From Rhynchonema sp. JSB1_4 (lineage: Eukaryota > Nematoda > Chromadorea > Monhysterida > Xyalidae): a stretch of 64,000 nt of DNA. The DNA lies in contig JASAMV010007351.1 in assembly GCA_030248065.1 (NCBI GenBank), positions 1 to 64,000 of the forward strand, written 5' to 3'. Shown in pieces: positions 11,901-21,916 of this stretch (positions are counted from its first letter, which is position 1; each line of letters opens with the position of its first letter). Made by a program: the position numbers and the translations under genes. Under the pieces are notes generated by a model that saw only the letters and a program-made list of their open reading frames with translations, did not search any database and had not been told where the DNA came from.

Positions 11901-14900
11901 GGGCGGCAACCTACCTACTGTACCGGCCGAGCTAGGGGGGGGACAAAAATTTTTAGGTCGAAATTTTGATGAAAATGGACTCTAAAACGCTAATTTCGCG
12001 CGTAGCGCGCGATTTTTCGCCTATTTGGAGTGAAAAATACCGATTTTATACCATTTTGAGCCAAAAATTGCAACTTACCATACCAGCTGCCGGGCGGCGA
12101 CCTACCTACTGTACCAGGATGGAGCGTCAACCTACCTACTGTACCTAGGGGGGACCCCCACCCTGCTACACCATTGACACCAACAAAATGAAAAATGCCC
12201 GAAGTAGCAAGGCGCAAATACTTAAAAATAATCCTACCGATTGGTCCCGTTGGAATATGACGACGCGTCCACCCTTATCGCCTGTCGCCAGCAGTTCGCC
12301 ATCGTGACTGAACTCGATGCACGAGATGATATCGGCTGCAGAATGTGATTGTGAAACATTGATTAAGAAAGGTAGAACACTAAGAGTGATGTTTCACAAA
12401 TTCCACTCTAGGTACCCTGCTGGCAAACATGACCATGGATGCGATCATCATGAAGGATGAGTTTTCGAGTTATTTTGTGGCTTCCCCAGGCACCCGCATT
12501 GCCGAACAGTTGGACGCCAGTCGAATCGGAACTATCATCAACTGTTAAAAAAACTTCTAGATACAGGACATCCCCAACCCGATTCTGGCAACCTCTCAAC
12601 CACTAGATTGACACCAAGCTGCCACTAACAGCATCTATACTCCTTCAGGCACATGTACATTGACGGTTCGACCACAGCTAATCTACGCGAGGAACTCGGC
12701 TCCTTGGAGCACGCATGATTTTTCAAGGCGGTTGTGAGTTTGTTCGACGAGTTCATGCTGGAGCTCAGTTTCTTCAGTCCCACAGTGACGTCAGCACAAC
12801 CCGGCTTATTACTGCCGTCATCTGACGTTGTCGGCTCATCCAGATGCGTGAACGATTTGGATTTCTGATTGCGCTTTTTGCCGAGAGGAGGAGTGGTCGA
12901 GGCAGAGTTCGGCGCTGATTGATTGGAAGTGGAGGAGGAGGAGAAGGCGGAGGTGAGGAAGCCGGACGATGATCGCATCAACGACCGACCGCGCGACATT
13001 CTGGGGTTTATTGATTATTTTATTTATTCAAATTTAATCGGTCGTTTTTTGTTTTGGTCGACGTTGTCTTGAACTGATTGAACTAGAGAAGGCCGCAGGG
13101 ATTGTGGAGGCGTTGTGGATACCCGAAGAGTTGGTGCTTCTTCATCACGCATCAGACGGAACAGGGCACAGCTAAAGCGGGGTACAGTTGCTGAGTTGCT
13201 TGTTTGCAAAATGAGATAATTTTAACAGAGCAGAGAAAACCAAGAAGCGTGAATTATGGATGCGACGTCTGCGACCCCAGACAGTAGGGAATCAAATTGC
13301 GGTGGTCCTCATCATTTGCTTTCCTCCATTATGATGTTTCACACATATACTTTTGGCAGATAAATAACGCGCGTCATCGCGCTTCAGTGTCATCATTGAG
13401 AGACGCGGCTTCTATCAATACTAAGACTATGCTGCTAGCTAATTAGATATTGTACGGTGTGCATACCCACACCATCGGCGGACAAAAATAGAACATGACT
13501 AACATTGCGTTAAGGTCCCCTAAATTGATAGTGAATTGGTAACGGAGTGTGTTATGACGACTGTCTGGTGATCTAGGGATGCGAAAAGATAACATGACTG
13601 TCCAATGACACTCAAGACTCAAATTAATGTTGTTCTGTGGCCAACGTACACAAGTTGGATTTGATCTGATCACATCAAAACTACAACTGTGACATCAGCA
13701 GATTACCAATGACTGCCATAAGGCCGCTCTCTGACAGAAGCAAAAAGCAAAAAGCAAAAAGTTCACAACACACTTTTTGCTTTTTGCTTTTGTCAGAGAG
13801 CAAAAGCAAAAAGTTGACTTTTTGCTTTTTGCTTTTGTCAGAGAGCAAAAAAGCAAAAAGCAAAAAGTTGTGCAGCGCGCACAAGCAGCAAACATTAGCG
13901 TGTTCCAGACCTGTGTAATTTTTGATTTTCGGGTTTGTGCAGCCTGGTTTTGGGCGTAAAAAGTCATGATGACTTTTTGCTTTTTTTCAAGTTTTTGCTT
14001 TTTGCTTTTGCTCTCTGACGAAAGCAAAAAGCAAAAAGCAAAAAGTCAACTTTTTGCTTTTGCTCTCTGACAAAAGCAAAAAGTGAAAAGTGTGTGGTAA
14101 ACTTTTTGCTTTTGTCAGAGAGCGGCCTAAAGGACACAAATTTTTCAATACCAAGCACTTCTGAACGTATCAGATTGCGTTCGTGATAAACAATGAAACC
14201 AAAGAGCACTTCCGTGCATTTTATTTCGAGCCAGAAGTGCAAGCCGCTCACACGCGTCTGTATGTAGCTCATGCCTTCACATACTAATGAGTCTGAACGC
14301 AGTGCAGTGGTGGGCATCTTTACTTTGCGTATCCTACGCTCGCTTAATGCATCCCACATCATCGCCACCACCTTGCTGCCTACGTGAGTCGGTCGTGTCG
14401 TTCAATCACTTCCGTCCGTCGCGGTTTGAGGCGTCGCCGCGACGAACGACGAAAACAAGCAAACTTGCCTTCTTAATCAGTCGTAGCGGTCCGGTTACAT
14501 TACACGACATCCGCAACGATGACTCAAAGCACACGGCGAACCGGGCGCGAATAATGAAAAGGAGCTAACAACACCAGACTTGTTTGCTTCTTGGGTGCTG
14601 CAGGGTGCAGTTTCGTTTTGATATATGATTCTGTGTTTGGTTTATAGTGCCGGATGGCCTGGACAGACAAGATCATCATGCACTTTATGACGGGTGCCTG
14701 TAATCTCCAATCAGAGCCCAGAGTCGCTTGCAGGCAGGTGTACCCAGCAAACTGTGCACTCCTTCGTCACGTCACGTGGCGGCGAAACTCGTAACCCTGC
14801 ATTCTGATGAGCGTAAGCGATTTTCAGTATGCATGAAAGTGTTTATCTGCCCATAAACTAAGTACATTTGCATGCTGTTGCCTTGCTGGCTGCGTGGCTG

Positions 14901-16731
14901 TTCTTGCGACCGGCTGGCCTGGTGTATAGCTTTACGTGCCTTTCCGCCCGCTCAGTGTCCTAATCCCCAACTAAAGCATGTGCTGCTTGGTTGAGAAAAG
15001 TGAAGTGAAATAACGATGGATTAGCGCATGGAAGTTTCCTAGGGCACCAGTGGAGGACTATCATGTGACAGGGCGCTTATGAAACTTCCGCAGGAAAAAC
15101 AGCGTCACGTAAAAGGGATGTGTAGCAGTGTTATTATTTATTTCTTATAAATGTGAGTAAGATCTATACTAATAGAGTAGTAAAAGCTGCATATATAGTT
15201 TCGGACCCTCTCACGAGACTATATATGTCACAATGCATCCGGGTCCTCATCAGTCAATGCGATGCATTGCTCCCTCCCTATTCTGGTAGAAGAAAATGAA
15301 TTTTGAAATGAAAAAGAAAAAAAATTTTTTGAAAAAAGAAAATGGCCCCGGCTCATTTAATCTAAATTTAAAGTCTAATCATTTAAACTTAATTTACGTG
15401 AAACATAATTCATATCCGAAATCAAGAAACTTATCTTGTCACCAACACTGGCAGGGTTTACTATGAAAGTTAAAAAACTATCGTGAGTGACTGCATACTT
15501 CAAATTTGGCACTAATTCACTAATTTGTCAAGCTGGAAAAGTTGTACACCTAGTTACTTCGTACCTGTCACATAGTACCGCCCCCACGACGGATTCAGCT
15601 AGCTTAACGTGCACCTGCAGTAAATGACGGTCTAGTTAGCAGAACACAGCAGATATGTAGTATGCTATGTGGCGCACGGAAGTGAATCCTTTCAAAGCAA
15701 GTGTGCTCGTGCTGTGGCCATTTTGAGCCAGCCGCCTAACACGCAGTAACTCAGCTAACTTGTCATTACTCCTACATCAAATGATACAATATGATATCGG
15801 CTAAGTGAGCGCTTTGCGGTTGGTATTGTGTGTGACTCAACCAGCAATTGACTAGAAGGCTAAGATAAAGCTATTGCTACTTTTTAACACAATTTTCAAG
15901 AACAACTAAATATTAGACAATGTTTTAATTTCTTTCATTTTGATGACGCATGCTGATGAAAACAATGATGATGGGTGTGGGCGTGGTTCGCGTGATTTGC
16001 GCGACACAGATTGCATCATTGTTTTGTACTGCATAAGCATGCAAGGTTTGTGGTTTATTACCAACTTCTTAATCTCTATGTCACTGCAGAAGCTAACGAC
16101 GGACGACAACCCAACAGACTGCTTTTCGGATTTTCTTTCTGTTAGCGATGGTCCGTCCGAAAGATGTCACGACCCGCCAATGGCATGAACGACATACTGC
16201 TGTTTTTACATACCCAAATCGGCAAAACTCGCAGCATAAAAATAGAGTGTTGGCGCAGCTCAGCTTCTTTCACTTGGCTCAGCTGCCGGCAAGGACAATG
16301 AACCAATTGTGGGACAGTTTACTTAGCCAGCCGTGGATTCACATCTCCCAATAAACACAGGCCACCCTCGTGATAGTAACATCATGATCAGGGCGGGCCC
16401 TGCCATTTTTTGTGACTTCGAGTCCATAAGTGGTAACCAACGACAAATCGGTGATCAGAGTTGAAAAACAACCATTATATTGAAGGTTAAACGATAAAGA
16501 GTGTCACAAAAAATAAAGAGGTCCAGACTGCATGCGCCAACTGAATCATGAGCCAGCTGGTGGCATTCGAAAAGAAACACGCAGAAGAACTCTTCTCTTT
16601 GACTCACCATCACTGGGCGATTCCTCAGTGTCGAGGTTGCCCTTGATCTGCGAGAATCGCCATTGATGATCGTCCAACGGACAATCGACATCAACGCTCG
16701 TACTGGTGCTCGCTTCCTGGTCGACGCTCAT
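5955..16731 (-). CDS. sur-6 (PPP2R2): Serine/threonine phosphatase 2A 55-kDa regulatory subunit B
   Basis: This is the WD40-repeat B55 subunit that binds the PP2A scaffold/catalytic dimer and selects substrates. Minus-strand exons are 16608-16731, 12238-12335, 11499-11667, 11293-11390, 10850-10969, 9983-10067, 9024-9188, 8543-8667, 7865-8001, 6483-6639 and 5955-6071. They sum to 1395 bases and stay in frame to TGA, giving 464 aa against about 447 in vertebrates. Family signatures are present in order: WRFSQIKG near the start, [122 protein letters not shown] and a C-terminal [10 protein letters not shown] used the ATG at 16731 (MSVDQ); an in-frame ATG lies at 16749. The first intron (4.3 kb) holds an alternative first-exon pair. 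The exon calls are direct readings; the function comes from the family. Confidence 0.95.
6675..7211. repeat. Near-perfect 0.54-kb palindrome (foldback element) in a B55 intron
   Basis: The left arm begins ATAGGCAATCCAGCCGCTG and the right arm ends CAGCGGCTGGATTGCCTAT; the arms meet near 6955 with only a few bases between them. The arms carry scattered mismatches and small gaps, so they have drifted somewhat. The palindrome lies between the penultimate coding exon (ends 6483) and the exon ending at 7865. Confidence 0.85.
7334..7804. mobile_element. MITE-like element filled with CTATCTATCGTCAACA words
   Basis: The ends are inverted (CAGGGTAGTACTTGG at the left, CCAAGTACTAC at the right), with a near-duplicate flank (ACTCAATC/TCTCAATC). 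The interior holds seven or more copies of the word CTATCTATCGTCAACA separated by poly-G/C runs and 'AAAAGGCCCCAAAA'-type spacer. It sits in a B55 intron. Confidence 0.6.
8040..8205. repeat. Repeat of ATTCCGCGTTTATCTGCTCAC units
   Basis: Several copies of GCATTCCGCGTTTATCTGCT occur in both orientations. The same family with full inverted ends is at 19729-20035. It lies just outside the 8001 exon boundary. Confidence 0.7.
9264..9659. mobile_element. hAT-type MITE, CAGTGTTCGAACGGGAT family
   Basis: The termini are CAGTATTCGAACGGGATT and AATCCCATTCGAACACTG, flanked by 8-base near-identical duplications (TTCGTGAG and ATCGTGAG). The interior is rich in GGGATCGG words. The same family, with a perfect duplication, is at 58187-58771. 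Inserted in a B55 intron. Confidence 0.8.
10595..10825. repeat. Poly-G/purine-rich low-complexity tract
   Basis: The + strand is almost entirely G and A with runs of up to a dozen G (a pyrimidine tract on the transcribed strand of B55). It lies about 25 bases beyond the donor of the exon ending at 10850. It could form G-quadruplex or triplex DNA. Confidence 0.8.
11847..12176. mobile_element. hAT-type MITE with ACCTACCTACTGTACC words
   Basis: The ends are CAGTGGTGAAGC and GCTACACCATTG, flanked by ACACCAAG and ACACCAAC (7 of 8 identical). The interior has repeated 'cctacctactgtacc' words and the palindrome CGCGCGTAGCGCGCG. Inserted in a B55 intron. Confidence 0.7.
12416..12999 (-). CDS. sur-6 (PPP2R2): Alternative N-terminal exons of the PP2A B55 gene (serine-rich isoform)
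   Basis: Two minus-strand exons lie inside the first intron of the B55 gene. Exon A (12630-12999) opens with [14 protein letters not shown] and encodes about 123 residues rich in Ser, Thr and Lys. It ends at a good donor (T|GTTAGT) in phase 1. Exon B (12416-12541, 42 codons) begins after TTTTTAACAG and ends CAGCAGG|GTACC, again in phase 1. This is exactly the phase needed to enter the shared exon beginning CCGATATC at 12335. The resulting isoform would be 588 aa, with a disordered N-terminal extension of about 165 residues replacing the first 41. The ATG at 12999 is preceded by CCCCAG, which could be a cis- or trans-splice acceptor. Alternative explanation: an unrelated small gene, but the phase match argues against that. 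Confidence 0.65.
13721..14128. mobile_element. MITE with AGGCCGCTCTCTGAC inverted ends
   Basis: The termini AGGCCGCTCTCTGACA and TGTCAGAGAGCGGCCT are inverted repeats. The interior is built almost wholly of AAAAGCAAAAAG words in alternating orientation, each hinge marked by CTCTCTGAC/GTCAGAGAG, so the element is a chain of smaller hairpins. A short sibling is at 42399-42520. Confidence 0.8.
15108..15320 (-). ncRNA. Interspersed repeat with permuted hammerhead-ribozyme core, copy 1
   Basis: Read on the minus strand, the element runs from TTCTACCAGAATAGGGAGG to AACACTGCTACACATCCC. It contains a hairpin CAATGCATC/GATGCATTG enclosing CTGATGAGGACCC. A second hairpin, CATATATAGT/ACTATATATG, encloses GTC-TCGTGAG-AGGGTCC-GAA. 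The conserved catalytic bases of a hammerhead (CUGAUGA, GAAA, GUC) and complementary stems I, II and III are all present, but the segment order is non-canonical. Cleavage activity is an inference only. Confidence 0.55.
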
Positions 16732-17102
16732 TCTGGTCATAATACACACCGAGTTTCTCTTCCAAATAATTCACGCAACAAATCGATGCGAATACTTTGT
16801 ATCTTCTCGTATTTCTTTCGGTGCAATCGTTGATTGATGTTGCGGCTATTCAAGAGAATGAGCAAGTAATGACGGGATAATAATATGAATGCGGCATGCG
16901 GATGAAGTCTTTGTCTTTGTCGTCGGCGTCGCTGCTGGCTAAAACGGCGGACTGACGTGACGTTGCGACGTTTTCGAAACTCTGGAAATTCAAACGAGGA
17001 ATTTTGCGGGCAAACAACAAGAAGAATGTGGCTTTCTTTCTGTCTTTTCCTTCCTTTTCCACTTTCCTTTTCCAAAAAAATTTTCTTTTCAAATTTCACG
17101 CT

Positions 17103-17262
17103 TCTACTAGAATAGGGAGGGCGCAATGCATCTCATGACTGATGAGGACCCGGATGCATTGTGACATATATAGTCTCGTGAAAGGGTCCGAAACTATATA
17201 TGCAGCTTTAGACTACTCTATTATTATAAAAAATGCTAAATAAAACACTGCTATACACTCCT
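17103..17262 (+). ncRNA. Interspersed repeat with permuted hammerhead-ribozyme core, copy 2
   Basis: Same family as copy 1, opposite orientation, with point differences. CTGATGAG is at 17139-17146, GTC at 17173-17175 and GAAAC at 17190-17194. Stem I reads CTCATGA against TCGTGAA. It lies about 0.4 kb upstream of the B55 start codon, so it could be inside that gene's promoter or 5' leader on the opposite strand. Confidence 0.55.
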
Positions 17263-18127
17263 TTTGCACAGGCGACATTTATTTCGCAGTGATGAGAAAC
17301 TTTTCTTGAAATTTCTTCTGAGACGAAAGAAATGGTGAAATTGAGACGATTAAGAGTTGAGTAGTTCGTTTTCCATTCCATTTCATTTGTCATCAGTGTG
17401 TTTTTCTTGTGTGTGAAGTTTTGTTGCCTTTGTGTTGGGGCGATATCTTGCAGCAAGTGCATTAAAAACGATAAAATTTTATGTTTGGAGCTCAGCCTGA
17501 GAACATGAATATGGTGAATTGACGAGGTCATGTCATGGTCCTCAGAAACAGTTGTCTCCAATCTCGTAGTATGATTATTCATGACTGAATTTCTTTGTTT
17601 CAGCTCGGGAATAGGATTTTGGCATTGGCAGGCGGCTGTGCGACGACGAAAAAGAAGGTCTACCTGTGTGTCATGCAATTAAATGCCGTTTTACAGACAA
17701 AATAGCTTTTTTCATCTCAAACTGGCTTTTTCATTATAGAAAGAAAAAAATAGCAAAGAAATGGTCATTGAGAAAAGGAAACAAAATTTTTCCTTTTGTT
17801 TTCCTTTTTTTCCTATGAGGAAAAAAATGAGCAAATTTTTTTTCCGAACTCTGGGTACATTAACCGCCGCTCGGAAAAAAAGGGATAGGCACACGAACCG
17901 CCGCGCCGGACCGGGAACTACACTGCTCTCCCCCGGTACAGTATATGGCCCCCGCGCAGGGTTTTTTACTCGTCATTGTCGTCGTCACTGTTTTTCCTCG
18001 GAAACTTTTTTACAAGCATGTTTTTTCGTAGATTTTACGCTAAATTCAGAAATTATATTCTATAGCCTATTACCTATCTATAGTCTATTATAATAATTTG
18101 ATAATAATTAATAATATTAATAATTTG
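17263..18127. other. Intergenic, no gene seen
   Basis: A 156-codon minus-strand frame (17208-17678) overlaps the end of the hammerhead repeat and has no recognisable motif, so I do not call it. Near 17880 and 17960 there are fragments of the 'ACCGCCGC / GTACAGTATA' repeat family. Confidence 0.4.
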
Positions 18128-18664
18128 ATGTTAAAATGGGTGCCCGGTCACGCAGGTATCAAAGGAAACATCAAGGCTGACCAAATGGCCAGGAAAGGGC
18201 GGTACAAACGCCTCACCGGGCCGGAACCGGCCCTGGGGGTGGCTCCAAAACTAGGTAAATCACGGGTAACATCTTGGCTTCTAGAAGGCCTACAAAATAA
18301 ATGGCTGTCTGAACAAGGCTGCAGACAGAGCAAGCTATTCATCACGTCCGTGGATCTGGTTAAAACAAAAAAGCTCCTGTCCCTGAAAAGACAGGAGCTA
18401 AGGGCTATAATAGGTGTGTTCACTGGTCACTGTGCTGTAAAAAAGCACATGCACACAATCGGTCTGACCGACAATCCAATCTGTGACGGATGCGGGTTGG
18501 AAGTTGAGTCAGCAGAGCATTTTCTCTGCAGTTGCCCCAAATACCGATATCAACGTATCCGCACGCTGGGCGGTCCAACGGTGACTTGCGAAGATGTGCA
18601 GGATATCAAACTGCAGTATATAACTGCGTTTATGAAAAGATCACTTAGGTTTGATGAACAGTAA
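18128..18664 (+). pseudogene. Non-LTR retrotransposon fragment: RNase H C-terminus and zinc-binding tail
   Basis: An uninterrupted frame of about 178 codons begins LKWVPGHAGIKGNIKADQMA, the last catalytic block of retroelement RNase H (W.PGH.G..GN..AD..A). After about 110 residues comes CDGCGLEVESAEHFLCSCPKY, the typical Cys/His tail of R1/Jockey/I-clade ORF2 proteins. Everything upstream (endonuclease, reverse transcriptase, N-terminal RNase H) is missing, so this is a 5'-truncated copy. It ends in TAA with AT-rich flanks and repeats of TATAGTCTATTA on both sides. Confidence 0.85.
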
Positions 18665-18979
18665 GACATTCCGCAAACAAAATGAGCTGGAACATTAGGT
18701 GCTAACATTTGCAACACAACCTTTTCTTCTCCTTCCAGAGTCTACAGCCATTCTTTTCCAAGGGCAAGGCGCAATAGTCGATGAACAATTCGACTCGAGC
18801 GTTTGGATCGCGAAAGCGGACCTGGCCCACAAATATTCATTCATAGTCTATTATATTCTATAGACTTTTGTCGGAGGCACGAGGTGTAAAAGTGCCTTGT
18901 TTTGATCATTTTGGTTGTTATGAGTGTTGAAAACACCATAATCCCCTATCCTTATACACACTACGGTTCTTTATCGTTT

Positions 18980-19232
18980 TTTTTCGGAAAATGGAGGGGA
19001 TATCTACTGTACCGCGGCTCAGAGAGGCGGATACCTACTGTACCAGAGCCGATGGCCCGGGGCAGTGTAGTTCCTGGTTCGCAGCAGAGGCAGTGGTGTC
19101 GTTGGGAAATCAAAAAGTTTGGATACCGGATACCCAAAATCCAAAATTTTCGGATACCGGATACCCAAAATGAAAAATCTCGGATACCAGGGGGGTTGCC
19201 CCCAAAATAAAAAAATTTCGGATACCCAGGGG
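18980..19232. repeat. Mosaic of ATACCTACTGTACC and GGATACC word repeats
   Basis: Words of the form GATACCTACTGTACC near 18998 and 19029 are followed by a CAGTGGTGTCG end (shared with the element at 30840-31256). Next come tandem CGGATACCxxATACCCAAAA words. It looks like two overlapping or nested MITE remnants abutting the intact element that starts at 19233. Confidence 0.6.
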
Positions 19233-19580
19233 CAGTGTAGTTCCTGGTCCGGAGGGGGAGATAGTGTACCCCGAGGGGGGGGAAGACCCAAATTCAGGGA
19301 AAAGTCACTTTTTGAGGTAGAACATTTGACCTATTTTGCCCCTTTTTGGAAAAAAGTCTTCATAAAAAGGGTATTTTGACGACTTTCGAGAACATTGACC
19401 TGAAAATCACACATTTTTGGCCTAAAAATGCCCATTTTAGGCCTAAAAATGCGTATTTTAGGCAAAAATTTGGGGAGATAGTGTACCAGGAGGGGGAGAT
19501 AGGGCGATAGGGGGATAGTGTACCACCTGAGGGGAGATAGCGTACCCGAGGGGGGACCCCCTCCCCCAGGAACTACACTG
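19233..19580. mobile_element. hAT-type MITE, CAGTGTAGTTCCTGG family (word GGGAGATAGTGTACC)
   Basis: Inverted ends CAGTGTAGTTCCTGG and CCAGGAACTACACTG, with flanks CCCAGGGG/CCTAGGGG (7 of 8). The backbone (AAAAGTCACTTTTTGAGGTAG, GGCCTAAAAATG) is shared with the elements at 20972, 37028 and the decayed copy at 35.1 kb. The G-rich part repeats GGGAGATAGTGTACC. Confidence 0.8.
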
Positions 19581-19728
19581 CCTAGGGGGGTGTTAAAAAA
19601 GGTTAATTTTTAGAGGAAAATTGAGCAAAATTGGTGTTGGAAGCACAAAAAAATGGTCATTTTTGGGATTATGCTTGCGCCTTTTGCTTTTTGCTTGAGC
19701 ATTTTGGAGGTAAAAATTGGCGATTTTT

Positions 19729-20035
19729 AGGCTGTGAGCAGATAAACGCGGAATGCGGAAATTGGTTAGCAGATAAACGCGGAATGGCAGATTTCTGCAT
19801 TCCGCATTCCGCGTTTATCTGCTAACCTTTGCGGAATGGTGCGTGCTTGGGTGACGATGACAACTTCCAGCGTGCTGACCTCAAAATGTTGCGTGTTAAC
19901 GCAATCAGCAACTGAGAGGTTTGACCAAAAGCATAAATTTACTTGCAGAAATGCAGAATTCCGCGAAGGTTAGCAGATAAACGCGGAATGCGGAATGCAG
20001 AAATCTGCCATTCCGCGTTTATCTGCTCACAGCCT
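19729..20035. mobile_element. MITE with GGCTGTGAGCAGATAAACGC inverted ends
   Basis: The left end is AGGCTGTGAGCAGATAAACG and the right end is its reverse complement. Between them GATAAACGCGGAATG units recur in both directions around a unique core of about 130 bp. The fragment at 8040-8205 is the same family. Confidence 0.75.
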
Positions 20036-20487
20036 TACGGTTTTCAGAAAATTTTTTAGGGTAGCATACAAAAGACAAAAATCAAGATACCGGATACTAG
20101 AGGGGATGGCAGTGCTGTGGCCACTTTTGCGGGGCGGGTAGGGTACAATACAAGTTTTTTGGTGCCTATTTTTATATACTATAAAGTGCATATATCGCGC
20201 GTAGCGCGCGATTTTTTTGCACTTTTAAGGGTTTTCGATCAAAATTTGGGCATTTTTTGACCGAAAAATGGACAGTTTGAGGGCAAAAATCGGGGGGGGG
20301 GGGGGTGGGGGTAGGGTACCAGAGCGGGGTGGGTAGGGGGGTAGTGTACCAGGCCGGGGCGGGTAGGGTACCATTGGGGGAACCCCCTCCCCCCAGTAAA
20401 TTTGCCAAAATTTCTTGCGATTCAGCAGATTAGAACAGACTTCCATGATTTTCCATGACCGACTGCCAACGGAATCAGAGATCGGAA

Positions 20488-20554
20488 ACGGGCTTTCGGA
20501 AAAAAACCGTTTTTTTCCACGAAAAATAAAGAACGGTTCTTTATGACAGTATAA
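20488..20554. repeat. Terminal fragment of the TATACTGTCATAAAGAACC MITE family
   Basis: An AAAAACCGTTTTTTTCC tract leads into AAGAACGGTTCTTTATGACAGTATA, the reverse complement of the left end of the elements at 38069 and 38476. The other end is missing. Confidence 0.65.
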
Positions 20555-20960
20555 CCAATACCGGGCGAGGCCCAATACCAATACCAATACCCAATACCAA
20601 ATCAATACTACTGAAGTGCCTGGTATTGGGTTTGGTATTGGGTTGGTATTGGTATTGAGTATTGGGTATTGGGTTGGTATTGGGTATTGGTCTTAGTATT
20701 GGTTTGGTATTGGGTTTTTGGTCTGGTATTGGGTTGGTATTGGGTTTGGTATTGGTTTGGTATTGGGTTTTGAGTCAGGTATTGGGTTTGGTATTGGGTT
20801 TTTCTGGGTTAGTTTTTTTTGGGTATTGGTTTTGACCCAATGCCTGGGCAAACTTAATACCAATACCAATACCAGGCCAGCTTCAATACCAATACCCAAT
20901 ACCAGAATTAGACCCAATACCAATACCAAACACTGGTATTGGGTGGTATTGGTATTGGGT
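20555..20960. repeat. Degenerate minisatellite of TATTGG/CCAATA words
   Basis: Some 400 bp consist almost entirely of TGGTATTGG-type words in both orientations (CCAATACC at each flank, GGTATTGG in the middle). It abuts the element at 20972. This resembles the word-filled interiors of the neighbouring MITEs, but I could not define its ends. Confidence 0.75.
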
Positions 20961-20971
20961 ATTGTGCCCAC

Positions 20972-21355
20972 CAGTGTAGTTCCTGGGGGGGGGAGGGGGG
21001 GGTCCCCCCCCCTAAGGTACACTAACCGCCGCGACCAAGGTACACTAGTACACTAACCGCCGCGTCAGGTACACTAACCGCCTCAATTTTTGCCTAAGAT
21101 CGGCTTTTTTAGGCCTAAAATGGGCATTTTTAGGCTTAAAATGGGTGATTTTTAGGTCAATGATGTCGAAAGTCGCCAAAATACCCTTTTTATGGAGAAT
21201 TTTTTCCAAAAAGGGGCAAAAATCGGTCAAATTTTCTACCTCAAAAAGTGACTTTTTCCTGAATTTGGGTCTTCCCCCCAGGGAGGTACACTAACCGCCG
21301 CACGGAAAAAAGGGGTAGATACACTAACCGCCGCGCCGGACCAGGAACTACACTG
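20972..21355. mobile_element. hAT-type MITE, CAGTGTAGTTCCTGG family (word GTACACTAACCGCCGC)
   Basis: Inverted ends CAGTGTAGTTCCTGG and CCAGGAACTACACTG, with a perfect 8-bp target duplication GTGCCCAC on both sides. The backbone is the reverse complement of the 19233 element, but the repeated word is GTACACTAACCGCCGC instead of GGGAGATAGTGTACC. Confidence 0.85.
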
Positions 21356-21477
21356 GTGCCCACCCATAGTTGCAAGGTACCTACCCTTCCCCCCAAGGGG
21401 TGATTGCAAGGTACCTACTCCTTAGGGGGGAATCCCCCCCAGCCACTACACTGGTTGGGCCTGAAAAGAAAGCCTAA

Positions 21478-21906
21478 CTACCGTAAAAACCTAAATACAG
21501 CCCCCCGGAATAGAGCCCCCCCCCGTAATACAGCCCCCCCAAAAAGGGGTCAGTGAATTAATAGAGCCCCCCCCCCGGAATAGAGCCCCCCCAAAGTAAC
21601 ATCCCCTATACTGTAGTGTATTAAGGCTTGATAGTGGTGTACAGGTACATTTATGCATGTTTGTTGTTTGTTCAGAGCACATAATACGCCTCCTATTGAC
21701 GAATAGACACGAATAAATGCGGTTGCAAGCAAAAAAACATCCTTTCAAACCCGTTTTTAGGGGTTTTGGGGGTATTTCTGGGTTCGGGTCAGTGAATTAA
21801 TAGAGGCCCCCCCCCCGGAATAGAGCCCCCCCCGTAATAGAGCCCCCCCCCAAAATGGGGTCAGTGAGTTAATAGAGCCCCCCCTTCTATTTAGGTTTTT
21901 ACGGTA
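21478..21906. mobile_element. MITE with TACCGTAAAAACCTAAAT ends and AATAGAGCCCCC words
   Basis: TACCGTAAAAACCTAAAT at the left and ATTTAGGTTTTTACGGTA at the right form the inverted ends. The G/C-rich interior repeats AATAGAGCCCCCCC and ATACAGCCCCCC. A sibling lies at 25394-25830. Confidence 0.75.
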
Positions 21907-21916
21907 ACCCTGGAAT

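Noticed and set aside
16737..17126. 129-codon minus-strand frame upstream of the B55 start
   Set aside because: Basic, low-complexity and without motif; more likely 5' leader or promoter sequence of B55.
20693..21056. Open frames of Ile-Pro-Asn or Gly-Ile-Gly repeats
   Set aside because: They are translations of the CCAATA/TATTGG minisatellite, not genes.
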